A DNA stretch of 63,992 nt from an uncultured Oscillospiraceae bacterium (GTDB lineage Bacteria; Bacillota; Clostridia; Oscillospirales; Oscillospiraceae). Positions 25,229 to 34,451 of the stretch are shown here, one piece after another (position 1 is the stretch's first letter; each line of letters starts with the position of its first letter). The notes beneath the pieces were generated by a model. It saw nothing but the letters and a program-made list of their open reading frames with translations. It did not search any database and was not told the origin of the DNA. The stretch is taken from the NCBI GenBank assembly GCA_947625285.1, contig CANQNS010000010.1, positions 1-63,992 on the forward strand. The letters are read 5' to 3'. The translations under genes were made by a program, and so were the position numbers.

Positions 25229-25926
25229 GGACGGGAGCGATGGAAGAACTGACACTTTCCCAGCGGCTGGAGCGCATCCGCCAGACCATCGACCGGGCGG
25301 CGGGAGGCCGCGCCGTGACGCTGGTGGGCGCGGCCAAGACCAAGCCCGCATCGCTGGTGGCGGAGGCCATCCGGGCGGGCGTGACCGCTATCGGGGAAAA
25401 CTATGTCCAGGAGTTCCGGGAAAAGGACGCCGCCGGGGCTTACGCCGGCGCGCAGGTGCATATCATCGGCCATTTGCAGCAGAACAAGGTCAAGTACGTG
25501 GCCGGCAAGGTGGCCTTGATCCAGTCGGTGGACAGCGCGCCGCTGCTGGAGGCCATCGCCAAGCGGGCCGCGGGCCTGGGCGTGGTCCAGGACGTGCTCA
25601 TCGAGGTCAACATCGGCCGGGAGAGCGGCAAGAGCGGATGTCTGCCCGAGGCGTTGGACGAGCTGCTTGCCAGGGCCGGGGAACTGTCCGGCGTGCGGGT
25701 GCGGGGCCTGATGGCCATACCCCCGGCAGAAGATTCCAGGGCCTATTTTGGGCCTATGGCTCACCTTTTTGTTGACAATGGACAAAAAAAATACGATAAT
25801 GTCTCCATGGACTTTCTGTCCATGGGTATGTCGGACGATTACGCGGACGCCGTTTCCCAGGGCGCGAACATGGTCCGCATCGGTTCGCTGCTGTTCGGGC
25901 CCCGGGACTATGCACAGAGAAAGTAA
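25225..25926 (+). CDS. pyridoxal phosphate homeostasis protein YggS/YlmE
   Basis: 233 residues; the ATG overlaps the previous stop by four bases (ATGA), suggesting coupled translation. A second ATG five codons on (MEELTLSQRLERI) is a possible start. The PLP-binding lysine lies in VGAAKTKPA; IGENYVQE and HIIGHLQQNKVKYV are family signatures, as are the later EVNIGRESGKSG and SMGMSDDY. It binds PLP without known catalysis and keeps vitamin B6 and amino-acid pools balanced. In Firmicutes it is regularly beside sepF. Confidence 0.96.
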   Translation: MRTGAMEELTLSQRLERIRQTIDRAAGGRAVTLVGAAKTKPASLVAEAIRAGVTAIGENYVQEFREKDAAGAYAGAQVHIIGHLQQNKVKYVAGKVALIQSVDSAPLLEAIAKRAAGLGVVQDVLIEVNIGRESGKSGCLPEALDELLARAGELSGVRVRGLMAIPPAEDSRAYFGPMAHLFVDNGQKKYDNVSMDFLSMGMSDDYADAVSQGANMVRIGSLLFGPRDYAQRK

Positions 25927-25947
25927 GAAAGCAGGAGGCACATCACC

Positions 25948-26451
25948 ATGGGTTTTCTGGATGAATTGAAAAAACTGACGAAGCCTTACGACGAGGACGA
26001 CGAGTATTTCGGCGGCGAGGAGGTCCCGGAGGACGACGAGGACCCCACCATCATCGTGCCCAAGGTCGAACGCCAGGAGCGGCGCAACCCCTTTGACGAG
26101 GAGGATGTGGAGGCCCCCGTCTTTGAGGAACGGGCCGCCAAGCGGGACAACAAGGTCGTGAACATCCACACCACCACCGCTGTGCAGGTGGTCCTCTCCA
26201 AGCCGGAGCGGTTCGAGCAGGCGGCGGAGATCGCCGATCATCTGCGGGAGAAGCGCACCGTGGTCATGAATCTGGAGACCACCAACAAGGATGTGGCCCG
26301 CCGTCTGGTGGACTTTCTTTCCGGCGTGGCCTACGCCAACGACGGCAAGATCAAGAAGGTCGCCATCAACACCTACATCATCACCCCCTTCAACGTGGAC
26401 ATCATGGGCGACCTGATCGACGAGCTGGAAAACAACGGGGTCTACATCTGA
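25948..26451 (+). CDS. sepF: cell division protein SepF
   Basis: 167 residues. The N-terminal amphipathic membrane-targeting segment MGFLDELKKL is followed by an acidic linker (~residues 12-60) and the compact SepF core (VVLSKPERFEQAAEIADHL, VVMNLETTNKDVARRLVDFL, FLSGVAYANDGKIKKV). SepF rings bundle and tether FtsZ at the division site. Upstream yggS and downstream divIVA complete the expected cluster. AGGAGG precedes the start. Confidence 0.97.
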   Translation: MGFLDELKKLTKPYDEDDEYFGGEEVPEDDEDPTIIVPKVERQERRNPFDEEDVEAPVFEERAAKRDNKVVNIHTTTAVQVVLSKPERFEQAAEIADHLREKRTVVMNLETTNKDVARRLVDFLSGVAYANDGKIKKVAINTYIITPFNVDIMGDLIDELENNGVYI

Positions 26452-26498
26452 CCGGACCCTGTCGGCAAGCATAAAAGAGAAAGGATAGTGAGCGGAGC

Positions 26499-27200
26499 AT
26501 GATCACAGCACAGGACATCCAGGAAAAAGCATTTGAACGCGCCGGGAAGGGCTATAACATGGAGCAGGTGGACGAGTTCCTTGACGAGCTGGCCGCCGAC
26601 TTCACCGCTATGAGCAGGGAGAATGCCTCGCTCAAGAGCAAGATGAAGATGCTGGTGCAGAAGATGGACGAATACCGCCAGACCGAGGACTCCATGCGTC
26701 TGGCCCTGCTGTCCGCCCAGAAGCTCAGCTCTCAGATCGAATCGGAGGCCCGCGTGAAGTCCGACAGCATGATCGCTGACGCCAAGATGAAGGCCGAGCG
26801 TCTGACCCAGGAGGCCGCCGACGGCATCGCCAACGAGAACGCCAAGCTGGAGGAGGCCAAAAAGGCCACCGACCGCTTCTTCGACCATATGCGCACCGTC
26901 TGCCAGAAGCAGATCGAGTTTTATGACAAGCTGAGCCAGATGCACCTGGTCGGCGCCGCCGCCGAGCCGGAGGACAGCTCCTCCGAGCCGGAGGAGGAGC
27001 CCGCTCCCGCGCCTGTTCCGTCCCGCCGGGCCGCCCGGGCCGCCGCGCCCGCTCCCGCGCCGGAGCCGGAACCCGAAGCGGAGCCGGCCGGCGACGAGGA
27101 CGAGCCCACCCGCCTGTTCCCCGCCGGCAGCCAGGCCGCCAAGCCCACCAAGCGTAAACGCCGCAGCTTCGACGACTTCAGCTTCGACGACGATATCTGA
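26499..27200 (+). CDS. divIVA: DivIVA-family polar/septal protein
   Basis: 233 residues. The N-terminal lipid-binding domain is clear (ITAQDIQEKAFERAGKGYNM, then EQVDEFLDELAADF). A long coiled coil covers ~residues 30-145. The last ~85 residues are a low-complexity Pro/Ala/Glu tail ending in an RRSFDDFSFDDDI patch. DivIVA proteins collect at curved membranes at septa and poles and recruit other factors. GCGGAGC near the start is a weak ribosome site. Confidence 0.93.
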   Translation: MITAQDIQEKAFERAGKGYNMEQVDEFLDELAADFTAMSRENASLKSKMKMLVQKMDEYRQTEDSMRLALLSAQKLSSQIESEARVKSDSMIADAKMKAERLTQEAADGIANENAKLEEAKKATDRFFDHMRTVCQKQIEFYDKLSQMHLVGAAAEPEDSSSEPEEEPAPAPVPSRRAARAAAPAPAPEPEPEAEPAGDEDEPTRLFPAGSQAAKPTKRKRRSFDDFSFDDDI

Positions 27201-27216
27201 TCCAACAGCACCTTTC

Positions 27217-27243
27217 AGGGCGGAGTTTCTCAGGCTCCGCCCT
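27217..27243 (+). terminator. hairpin between divIVA and ileS
   Basis: AGGGCGGAG / CTCCGCCCT, a 9-bp stem with a 9-base loop. There is no T-run, so it is a weak terminator or processing site. The 77-base gap is too short for a T-box leader, so ileS here shows no sign of tRNA-controlled antitermination. Confidence 0.55.
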
Positions 27244-27277
27244 TGCAAACTATATCTAGCCTTGGAGAGTAACACAC

Positions 27278-30103
27278 ATGCCCACCGATTTTAACGCCAC
27301 CGTCAACCTGCCAAAGACTGATTTTCCCATGCGCGCCGGCCTGCCCAAGCGGGAGCCGGATATGCTCAAAGCGTGGGAGGAGATGGACCTTTACCACGAG
27401 CTTCTCAAGAAGAACCAGGGCCGGCCCCTGTTCATCCTCCACGACGGCCCGCCCTTTTCCAACGGCAACCTGCACATGGGCACCGCCCTCAACAAGTGCC
27501 TGAAGGACTTCATCAACCGCTACAAGTCCATGACCGGTTACCAGGTGCCCTACACCCCCGGCTGGGACAACCACGGCATGCCCATCGAGTCGGCCATCAT
27601 CAAGGAGCAGAAGCTCAACCACAAGGCCATGAGCGTGTCCGAGTTCCGCACCGCCTGCCACCAGTACGCCGAGCACTATCTGGACGTGCAGCGGCAGGGC
27701 TTCAAGCGGCTGGGCGTGCTGGGCGACTGGGACAGGCCCTATAAGACCATGGAGCCCAAGTTCGAGGCCCGGGAGGTCCAGGTCTTTGGCAAGATGTATG
27801 AGAAGGGCTATATCTACAAGGGCAAAAAGCCCGTGTACTGGTGCCCCAAGGACGAGACCGCCTTGGCGGAGGCGGAGATCGAGTACTCCGAGGACCCCTG
27901 CAAGTCCATCTATGTGAAGTTCCGTGTCACGGACGACCAGGGCAGGCTGGGCCGGTACTGCCCGCTGGACAGGCTCTATTTCGTCATCTGGACCACCACC
28001 ACCTGGACCATCCCCGGCAACCAGGCCATCTGCCTGAACGCCGAGCTCGACTATGTGCTGGCAAAGCAGCCCAACGGCGAGGTCTATATCGTGGCCCGGG
28101 ACCTGGCGGAGAATCTGCGCAAGGTCATGGGGCTGGAGAGCTTCGAGATCCTGGCGGAGATGAAGGGCGCGGAATTTGAGCTCATGACCGCCAAGCACCC
28201 CCTCTTTGACCGGCAGAGCGTGGTGATCCTGGGCGACCACGTGACCCTGGACGCCGGCACCGGCTGCGTGCACACCGCTCCCGGCCACGGCCAGGAGGAC
28301 TATGAGGTCTGCCGCAAATACGACGCCTCCGGCAAGACGGACATCGGCATCCTGGTCCCCGTGGACGACCGGGGCCGGATGAACGAGCTGGCCGGGCCTT
28401 ACCAGGGCCTGACCACCGACCAGGCCAACGAGAAGATCTTCGCGGACCTGCAGGCCTGCGGGGCCCTGGCCGCCAGCGAGGACATCATCCACCAGTACGC
28501 CCACTGCTGGCGGTGCCACAGCCCCATCCTCTACCGGGCCACGGACCAGTGGTTCTGCTCCGTGGACGCCTTTAAAGAGGACGCGGTCCGGGCGGCGCGG
28601 AAGGTAAAATGGAACCCCGAGTGGGGCGCGGACCGGATGGAGAGCATGATCCGGGAGCGGGCCGACTGGTGCATCAGCCGCCAGCGCCGCTGGGGCCTGC
28701 CCATCCCGGTGTTCTACTGCGGCGACTGCGGAAAGCCCGTCTGCACGCCGGAGACCATCGAGTCCGTATCCCGCGTCTTTGGCGAAAAGGGCTCCAACGC
28801 CTGGTTCGACATGACCGTGGAGGAGCTGCTGCCCGCAAACTTCACCTGCCCCTACTGCGGCGGCAAGGTGACGGAAAAGGAGACCGACACCCTGGACGGC
28901 TGGTTCGATTCCGGCTCCACCCACGTGGCGTCCATGGAGCTGGACGCCCCCGGCGTGTGGCCCGCGGACCTGTACCTGGAGGGCGGCGACCAGTTCCGGG
29001 GCTGGTTCCAGTCCAGCCTGCTGACCGCCGTGGCTACCAAGGGCCAGGCCCCCTATAAGGCCGTGCTGTGCCACGGCTGGACCGTGGACGGAGAGGGCCG
29101 GGCCATGCACAAGAGCCTGGGCAACGGCGTTTCCCCCGACGAGCTCACCGCCAAATACGGCGCGGACCTGTGCCGGCTGTGGGCCGCCAGCGCGGATTTC
29201 CGGCTGGATATGCGCTGCTCCGACGCCATCTTCAAGCAGCTTTCCGACAAATACCTGAAGATCCGCAACACCGCCCGGTTCATCCTGGGCAACCTGGACG
29301 GGTTCGACCCGGACCGGGACCTGCTGGACCTGGACCAGCTGCAGAGCATCGACCGCTGGGCCCTGAGCCGGGTCAACGCCCTGGTGGAGAAGTGCCTTGC
29401 CAGCTATGAGAAATATGAGTTCTGGTCCGTCACCTACGCCATCCACAACTTCTGCGTGGTGGATATGTCCAACGTGTATCTGGACGTGGTGAAGGACCGG
29501 CTGTACTGCGAGGCCAAGACCAGCCCCGCCCGGCGGGCCGCCCAGACGGCCATGTGGACCGTGCTGGACGCCATGGTGCGGCTGCTGGCCCCCATCCTGG
29601 CCTTCACCTCCAACGAGATCTGGCTCGCCATGCCCCACCGGGCCGCGGACGACGCCCGGCATGTGATGCTTAATGACATGCCCGCCCCCAACGCCGCCTG
29701 GTCGCTGACGGGGGAGGAGACCGCCTTCTGGGAGGACAGCCTGCGCCTGCGTACGGACGTGAACAAGGCCCTGGAGCTGGCCCGGGCCGACAAGATCATC
29801 GGCAAGCCCCTGGAGGCCAAGGTCACCATCCATGTGAAGCCGGAGGCCAAAGCCGCCATGGAGCGGGTGGCCCGGCAGAAGCTGGAGCCCTTCTTCATCG
29901 TCTCCGAGGCGGAGATCGTGGATGGCGAGGGACCCGGCTGGGCCGGAACGGAATTTGCCAGCGTGAACATCGCCGTGGAGCCCTCCCAGGCTCCCAAGTG
30001 CCCCCGGTGCTGGACCCACAGCCGCTCCGTTGGCAGCGACAGCGCCTATCCCGAGCTCTGCGCCCGGTGCGCGGCGGCTCTGCGATATCCCGCCGAAGCG
30101 TGA
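27278..30103 (+). CDS. ileS: isoleucyl-tRNA synthetase
   Basis: 941 residues. Class I motifs: HIGH-type GPPFSNGNLHMG near residue 55 and KMSKS-type MHKSLGNG near residue 610. The CP1 editing domain has WTTTTWTIPGN and TAPGHGQEDYEV. The C-terminal zinc finger is CPRCW...CARC. It charges tRNA-Ile and edits valine. The divIVA-ileS-lspA-rluD order is as in Bacillus. The start is preceded by TTGGAGAG. Confidence 0.98.
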   Translation: MPTDFNATVNLPKTDFPMRAGLPKREPDMLKAWEEMDLYHELLKKNQGRPLFILHDGPPFSNGNLHMGTALNKCLKDFINRYKSMTGYQVPYTPGWDNHGMPIESAIIKEQKLNHKAMSVSEFRTACHQYAEHYLDVQRQGFKRLGVLGDWDRPYKTMEPKFEAREVQVFGKMYEKGYIYKGKKPVYWCPKDETALAEAEIEYSEDPCKSIYVKFRVTDDQGRLGRYCPLDRLYFVIWTTTTWTIPGNQAICLNAELDYVLAKQPNGEVYIVARDLAENLRKVMGLESFEILAEMKGAEFELMTAKHPLFDRQSVVILGDHVTLDAGTGCVHTAPGHGQEDYEVCRKYDASGKTDIGILVPVDDRGRMNELAGPYQGLTTDQANEKIFADLQACGALAASEDIIHQYAHCWRCHSPILYRATDQWFCSVDAFKEDAVRAARKVKWNPEWGADRMESMIRERADWCISRQRRWGLPIPVFYCGDCGKPVCTPETIESVSRVFGEKGSNAWFDMTVEELLPANFTCPYCGGKVTEKETDTLDGWFDSGSTHVASMELDAPGVWPADLYLEGGDQFRGWFQSSLLTAVATKGQAPYKAVLCHGWTVDGEGRAMHKSLGNGVSPDELTAKYGADLCRLWAASADFRLDMRCSDAIFKQLSDKYLKIRNTARFILGNLDGFDPDRDLLDLDQLQSIDRWALSRVNALVEKCLASYEKYEFWSVTYAIHNFCVVDMSNVYLDVVKDRLYCEAKTSPARRAAQTAMWTVLDAMVRLLAPILAFTSNEIWLAMPHRAADDARHVMLNDMPAPNAAWSLTGEETAFWEDSLRLRTDVNKALELARADKIIGKPLEAKVTIHVKPEAKAAMERVARQKLEPFFIVSEAEIVDGEGPGWAGTEFASVNIAVEPSQAPKCPRCWTHSRSVGSDSAYPELCARCAAALRYPAEA

Positions 30104-30154
30104 ATCATCTGACCCCCGGCGTGGGGCCGTAGTCAGTCAGCAGGAGGAAACGTC

Positions 30155-31135
30155 ATGCTTTATGCCATCGTTGCCGTCCTGGTCCTGGTCTTGGACCAGG
30201 CGGTGAAGTTCTGGACCGTCAACAACATCGCCCCCATGGCCGTCGGCGGCGAGACCGTCAGCCTGATCCCCGGGGTCCTGCACATGACAAACGTGCAGAA
30301 CAACGGCGCCGCCTTCAGCATCATGGCCGAGCAGCGGTGGCTGCTCATCGGCGTGTCCGCGCTCTTCATCATCGCCATCATCGTGCTCATCAGCATGGAC
30401 ATCATCCACACCAAATTCGGCCGCTGGACGGCGGTGCTGGTGATGGCCGGCGCGCTGGGCAACTGCATCGACCGGGCGTTGTACGGCTATGTGGTGGATA
30501 TGTTCGAGTTCGAGATGGTCACCTTCGCGGTGTTCAATGTGGCGGACATCTTCATCACGGTCTGCGGCATCCTGTTCTGCATCCATGTGATCGTATACCG
30601 GGAGCCGGAGGAGGTCCGCACCGCCGTGCCGCCCAAGGCCGGACGCCGGACAAAGGCCCCGGAGCCGGAGGAGTATTACGACGACGAGCCCGCCCCCCAG
30701 CCGCAGCGCAGGCAGGGCGGCCGGGTCCGGGCCCGGGAGAAGGAGGACCCCTACGCCAACATCCCCCATCGGGACCGGAACGCGCACCGGACCCTGGCGG
30801 ACGAGCTGGCTCCCGCCGACCCGGACGATCCCTTTGCCGAGTGGGGCCTGGAGGACTATGACGCCCCCGCCCCCGCCAGAAAGACGCAGCCCGCCCCTCG
30901 GCAGAGCGCGCCCGCGAAGGCCCGGCCCGCCAGACGGCAGACCCCGCCCGCGGCGGAGTGGGACGACCTGGAGCTGGACGCGCCCGCCAAGCGCGGCGCC
31001 TCCGCTCCCCGGCAGAGCGCGCCCGCCCGCGGCCAGGCCCCGGCCCGTAGACCGGCCCCGGCAAAGCCCAGGCCGGACCCCGAGCTGGAGGAATTCTCCC
31101 TGGAGGACATCCTGTCCGAGTTCCGGGACCCGTGA
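30155..31135 (+). CDS. lspA: lipoprotein signal peptidase (LspA) with a long C-terminal disordered extension
   Basis: 326 residues, twice the usual ~160. Residues 1-150 are a normal LspA: four membrane segments, NNGAAFS, and the catalytic aspartates in GNCIDR (D106) and FNVADIF (D131). Residues ~150-326 are low-complexity, rich in Arg, Pro, Glu and Ala (EPEEYYDDEPAPQPQRR, DPDDPFAEWGLEDYD, repeated APARKTQPAPRQSAP-like units) and end in a short acidic helix (LEEFSLEDILSEF). LspA removes signal peptides from prolipoproteins after Lgt, also encoded in the window. The frame is continuous, with no frameshift sign. The tail would be cytoplasmic; its role is unknown. Confidence 0.95.
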   Translation: MLYAIVAVLVLVLDQAVKFWTVNNIAPMAVGGETVSLIPGVLHMTNVQNNGAAFSIMAEQRWLLIGVSALFIIAIIVLISMDIIHTKFGRWTAVLVMAGALGNCIDRALYGYVVDMFEFEMVTFAVFNVADIFITVCGILFCIHVIVYREPEEVRTAVPPKAGRRTKAPEPEEYYDDEPAPQPQRRQGGRVRAREKEDPYANIPHRDRNAHRTLADELAPADPDDPFAEWGLEDYDAPAPARKTQPAPRQSAPAKARPARRQTPPAAEWDDLELDAPAKRGASAPRQSAPARGQAPARRPAPAKPRPDPELEEFSLEDILSEFRDP

Positions 31136-32049
31136 TGGACACTCATATAGCGTTTACGGCACAGGAGAGCGGCGAGCGTATCGACGCTCTCCTGGCGCGC
31201 CTGGACCAAGTGCCCAGCCGCAGCGCGGCGGCCAGGCTGCTGGAGGCGGGCCGGGTCACGCTTGGCGGCGCGCCCGTGCGGAAAAACTACAAGGTCACGG
31301 TCGGGGACGCCTTTGAGCTGATCCTGCCCCCGCCGGCTCCCGCCAGGGCGGAGGCCCAGGCCATTGCCCTGGACGTGGTATACGAGGACGAGGACGTGAT
31401 CGTGGTGAACAAGCCCCGGGGCCTGGTGGTCCACCCGGCCCCCGGCCACCCGGACGGGACGTTGGTAAACGCCCTGCTGGCCCACTGCGGGCCCAGCCTC
31501 TCCGGCGTGGGAGGCCAGCTGCGCCCCGGCATCGTCCACCGCATCGACAAGGACACCAGCGGCCTTATCATCGCGGCGAAAAACGACCGGGCCCACGAGG
31601 CCCTGTCGGCCCAACTGAAGGACAGGACCCTCTCCCGGGTCTACGACGCGGTGTGCCACGGCGGTTTTCACGATGACGCGGGCACCGTGGACGCCCCCAT
31701 CGGCCGAGACCCCCGCGACCGCCAGCGCATGGCGGTGACGGACAAAAATTCCCGTCCCGCCGTGACCCACTGGCAGGTGCTGGCCCGGTACCCCCGCCAC
31801 ACCTATATCCGCTGCCGGCTGGAGACCGGCCGGACCCACCAGATCCGGGTCCACATGGCCCATACCGGCCACCCCCTGCTGGGGGACACGGTCTACGGCG
31901 GCCGCCGGGACAAGGGGCTGCAGACCCAGTGCCTCCATGCCCGGGGGCTGAAATTCATCCACCCCGCCACCGGCAAGGCCATCGAGCTGTGGACCGATCT
32001 GCCAGACTGGTTCAAGGACGTACTTTCCAAACTGGGCGCGCCGCTCTGA
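31135..32049 (+). CDS. rluD: RluD-family 23S rRNA pseudouridine synthase
   Basis: 304 residues from the ATG at 31135, which shares one base with the lspA stop (TGATG); a GTG one codon earlier is in frame. N-terminal S4 RNA-binding domain (ERIDALLARLDQVPSRSAA), then the catalytic RluA-type domain with HRIDKDTSGL (active Asp) and RTHQIRVHMAH. It converts uridines of helix 69 of 23S rRNA if truly RluD; the family also holds related specificities. Last gene of the conserved ileS-lspA-rluD group. Confidence 0.92.
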   Translation: MDTHIAFTAQESGERIDALLARLDQVPSRSAAARLLEAGRVTLGGAPVRKNYKVTVGDAFELILPPPAPARAEAQAIALDVVYEDEDVIVVNKPRGLVVHPAPGHPDGTLVNALLAHCGPSLSGVGGQLRPGIVHRIDKDTSGLIIAAKNDRAHEALSAQLKDRTLSRVYDAVCHGGFHDDAGTVDAPIGRDPRDRQRMAVTDKNSRPAVTHWQVLARYPRHTYIRCRLETGRTHQIRVHMAHTGHPLLGDTVYGGRRDKGLQTQCLHARGLKFIHPATGKAIELWTDLPDWFKDVLSKLGAPL

Positions 32050-32087
32050 CGGGCGCGGTCCGCTCCGGTGTGTTTTGAGGAACGCTT

Positions 32088-34010
32088 ATGCTTGCTCTGA
32101 TCGTATATCTGGCCTTCGGCCTGGACCTGGCCCGGCGCGTACTGCCCGCCCATCGCGGTGCGGTGAAGCTCTGGCTGGGCCTGGTTTTCGGCTGCATCGC
32201 GCTGATGTGGCTGCCCTGCGTGGCGGCGGTCTTCGTGGGCTTCACCATGACCGCCCAGTGGATCGGCCTGGCCGTGCCCCTGGCGGCGGAGGTCCTCTTT
32301 GCCGTCTGGTGCGGGGTAAAAAGGTCCCGGGCCCCGGCGGCGGAGCCGGAGGACGTCCCGGCCCGGCCCAGGCTGTCCCCGCCCTCCTATGACGAGCTGA
32401 CGGGACTGCTGCTGGCGGCGGCGGTCACGGCCTTCTGCACCTATCTTCTGCACACCCATGTGCTGCTGCCCCACGACGACGGCAGTCTCTGGGTGGGCCA
32501 GAGCACCTACGGGGACCTGGCTATGCACCTGGGCTTCGTGGAGAGCCTGTACCGGCAGGGCTTTTTCCCGCCGGAGTACAGCATCTTCCCCGGCGCGCCC
32601 CTGGACTATCCTTTCCTGGTGGACGCGGCGTCGGCCAGCCTGCGGTTTTTCGGGATGAGCCTGCGCATGGCGGTGATCGTGCCCAGCGTGGTGATGCTCT
32701 TTTGCGTGTTTTATGGCTTCTGGCTGCTGGCCCAGACCCTGGCGGAGAGGCTGGCCCCCACCCTGGCGGCCTGGCTGCTGTTCGTGTTCAACGGCGGGTT
32801 CGGCTTCATGCTGTTTTTGACGGGCAAGTACTCCTTCACCGATCTTATGGAGGGGTTCTATATCACCCCCACCAACCTGGTGGACGAGGACCTGCGGTGG
32901 GTGAACGTCATCTGCGATATGCTGATCCCCCAGCGGACCACCATGGCCGGCTGGTGCGTGGTCCTGGCGGCCATATACCTGCTGATCACCGCGCTGAAAA
33001 AGACCGTGGCGGAGGGGTCCGGCCAGCGGGAATTCGCGGTGCTGGCCGTGGTGGCCGGGTCCATGCCCATGATCCACACCCACTCCTTCCTGGCTCTGGG
33101 CGTGCTGTCCGCGGGCTGGTTTTTCGCCTTTCTGGACAAGGCGAAGAAAAACGGTCGTCTGCGCGGCCTGGTAAAAAACTACGTTCTGTACGGCGGGGTA
33201 TGCCTGGCGCTGGCCCTGCCCCAGCTGATCGTTTGGACCTTCGACGCGGCCAGCTCCGGCAACCTGCTGCGGCTCGGGCCCGGCTGGGTCCACGGGAATA
33301 TGAACTGGTTCTGGTTCTGGCTTGTCAACGGCGGCGTGGTGTTCTGCGTGATACCCGTCATGATGCTCTTCCTCCGGGGGGACGACGGGCGGCTTTTCTG
33401 GGGCGCGGCGGCCCTGTTCGCGCTGGCAAATCTGGTCCTGTTCCAGCCCAACCCCTATGACAACAACAAGCTGCTGTACATCTGGTACATGGTGGTGGAC
33501 ATCCTGGCCTGCAAATGGCTGTTCGGCCTTCTGAGCCAGATCCGCCTCCGGCCCCTGGCCTGGTCGGTGGCGGCCGCGGCGGTGATCCTGGGCACAGCCT
33601 CCGGCGGCATGACTATGCTCCGGGAGGCGGTCAGCGAGTACCAGCTGTTCTCCGCACCCCAGGTGGAGGCGGCCCGGTTCATCACGGAAAACACCCCGCC
33701 GGACAGCCTGTTTTTGACCTCCACCGCCCACACCAACCCCGTGGCCGTCCTCACCGGCCGGAACATCCTGTGCGGGCCGGGGCTGTATCTTTACTACCAC
33801 GGCATCGACTACCAGCAGCGGGAGTCCCAGATCGCCCAGATGTACTGGTCCGGCGCGGCCTTCGAGCATTTTGCCGAGCAGTACGGGGTGGATTATGTGT
33901 TCATAAGCGGCACCGAATACGCCGATTATCAGGTCAATTACGACTACTTCGCCCGGAACCATTCTTTAATTTATGAGAAGGACGGCATCAGCATCTTCCA
34001 AATCTCCTGA
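32088..34010 (+). CDS. polytopic membrane protein, GT-C glycosyltransferase-like
   Basis: 640 residues with about 12-14 membrane segments and a soluble C-terminal part of ~120 residues. After the second helical block comes a loop with acidic motifs (LPHDDGSLWVGQSTYGDLAMH and GAPLDYPFLVDAAS), as in GT-C enzymes, where such loops bind the lipid-linked sugar. The C-terminal part (AARFITENTPPDSLFLTS, FAEQYGVDYVFISGTEYADY) resembles the sugar-nucleotide-free domain in other large putative GT-C proteins. Start at ATG after GAGGAACGCTT. Likely role: transfer of a sugar from polyprenyl phosphate to an outside acceptor, in line with GtrA nearby; not proven. Confidence 0.65.
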   Translation: MLALIVYLAFGLDLARRVLPAHRGAVKLWLGLVFGCIALMWLPCVAAVFVGFTMTAQWIGLAVPLAAEVLFAVWCGVKRSRAPAAEPEDVPARPRLSPPSYDELTGLLLAAAVTAFCTYLLHTHVLLPHDDGSLWVGQSTYGDLAMHLGFVESLYRQGFFPPEYSIFPGAPLDYPFLVDAASASLRFFGMSLRMAVIVPSVVMLFCVFYGFWLLAQTLAERLAPTLAAWLLFVFNGGFGFMLFLTGKYSFTDLMEGFYITPTNLVDEDLRWVNVICDMLIPQRTTMAGWCVVLAAIYLLITALKKTVAEGSGQREFAVLAVVAGSMPMIHTHSFLALGVLSAGWFFAFLDKAKKNGRLRGLVKNYVLYGGVCLALALPQLIVWTFDAASSGNLLRLGPGWVHGNMNWFWFWLVNGGVVFCVIPVMMLFLRGDDGRLFWGAAALFALANLVLFQPNPYDNNKLLYIWYMVVDILACKWLFGLLSQIRLRPLAWSVAAAAVILGTASGGMTMLREAVSEYQLFSAPQVEAARFITENTPPDSLFLTSTAHTNPVAVLTGRNILCGPGLYLYYHGIDYQQRESQIAQMYWSGAAFEHFAEQYGVDYVFISGTEYADYQVNYDYFARNHSLIYEKDGISIFQIS

Positions 34011-34024
34011 GATTATGCTATACT
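33996..34024 (+). promoter_or_regulatory. extended -10 promoter of the lipoprotein gene
   Basis: TGCTATACT with TATACT at 34019-34024; -35 TTCCAA at 33996-34001 is weak and lies inside the end of the upstream gene. Confidence 0.6.
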
Positions 34025-34061
34025 GCCCTGTAGTTTCCCGTCTACGGAGGTTTATGCTTTC

Positions 34062-34442
34062 ATGAAAAAGACGCTCTCTCTATTGCTTCTCATAGCCCTG
34101 CTGGGCACGCTCTGCGCCTGCGGCCACAGCCAGGCCGCCCCCGCCACGCCCTCGCCCGCTCCCACGACGGAGGGCGTGGTCTCCGCCACGGATACGTCCT
34201 CCACCCCCCAGGCCTCCAGCACCGACACGGACGCCCAGTCCCATATGCAGGTGGCGCAAAACTACATAGGCCGGGAGACGCGGGATATGTACGCCGCCAT
34301 CGGTGAGCCCGTTGATTCCGCCTACAGCGCCTCCCAGGACCAGCCCGGGTCCGAGGACGGCATGCTCTTTTACGACGGCTTTTACATCTGGACCCTGCGT
34401 ACCGGGGAGAGCGAGATCGTTCAGGAAGTCTATCCGGAGTGA
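34062..34442 (+). CDS. small lipoprotein
   Basis: 126 residues. Type II signal peptide with lipobox LCAC (Cys-20 as acceptor), then a Ser/Thr/Ala/Pro linker (~residues 22-62) and a compact C-terminal part (QNYIGRETRDMYAAIGEPVDS, FYIWTLRTGE). That part is reminiscent of small SmpA/BamE-like or 'outer' folds that compare a predicted and computed value, but I recognise no family. Depends on Lgt and LspA, both encoded nearby. Function unknown. Confidence 0.75.
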   Translation: MKKTLSLLLLIALLGTLCACGHSQAAPATPSPAPTTEGVVSATDTSSTPQASSTDTDAQSHMQVAQNYIGRETRDMYAAIGEPVDSAYSASQDQPGSEDGMLFYDGFYIWTLRTGESEIVQEVYPE

Positions 34443-34451
34443 CCCGGCGTT

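Noticed and set aside
27201-27277. T-box leader before ileS
   Set aside because: The gap is only 77 bases and holds a simple 9-bp hairpin; no T-box sequence or specifier loop fits.
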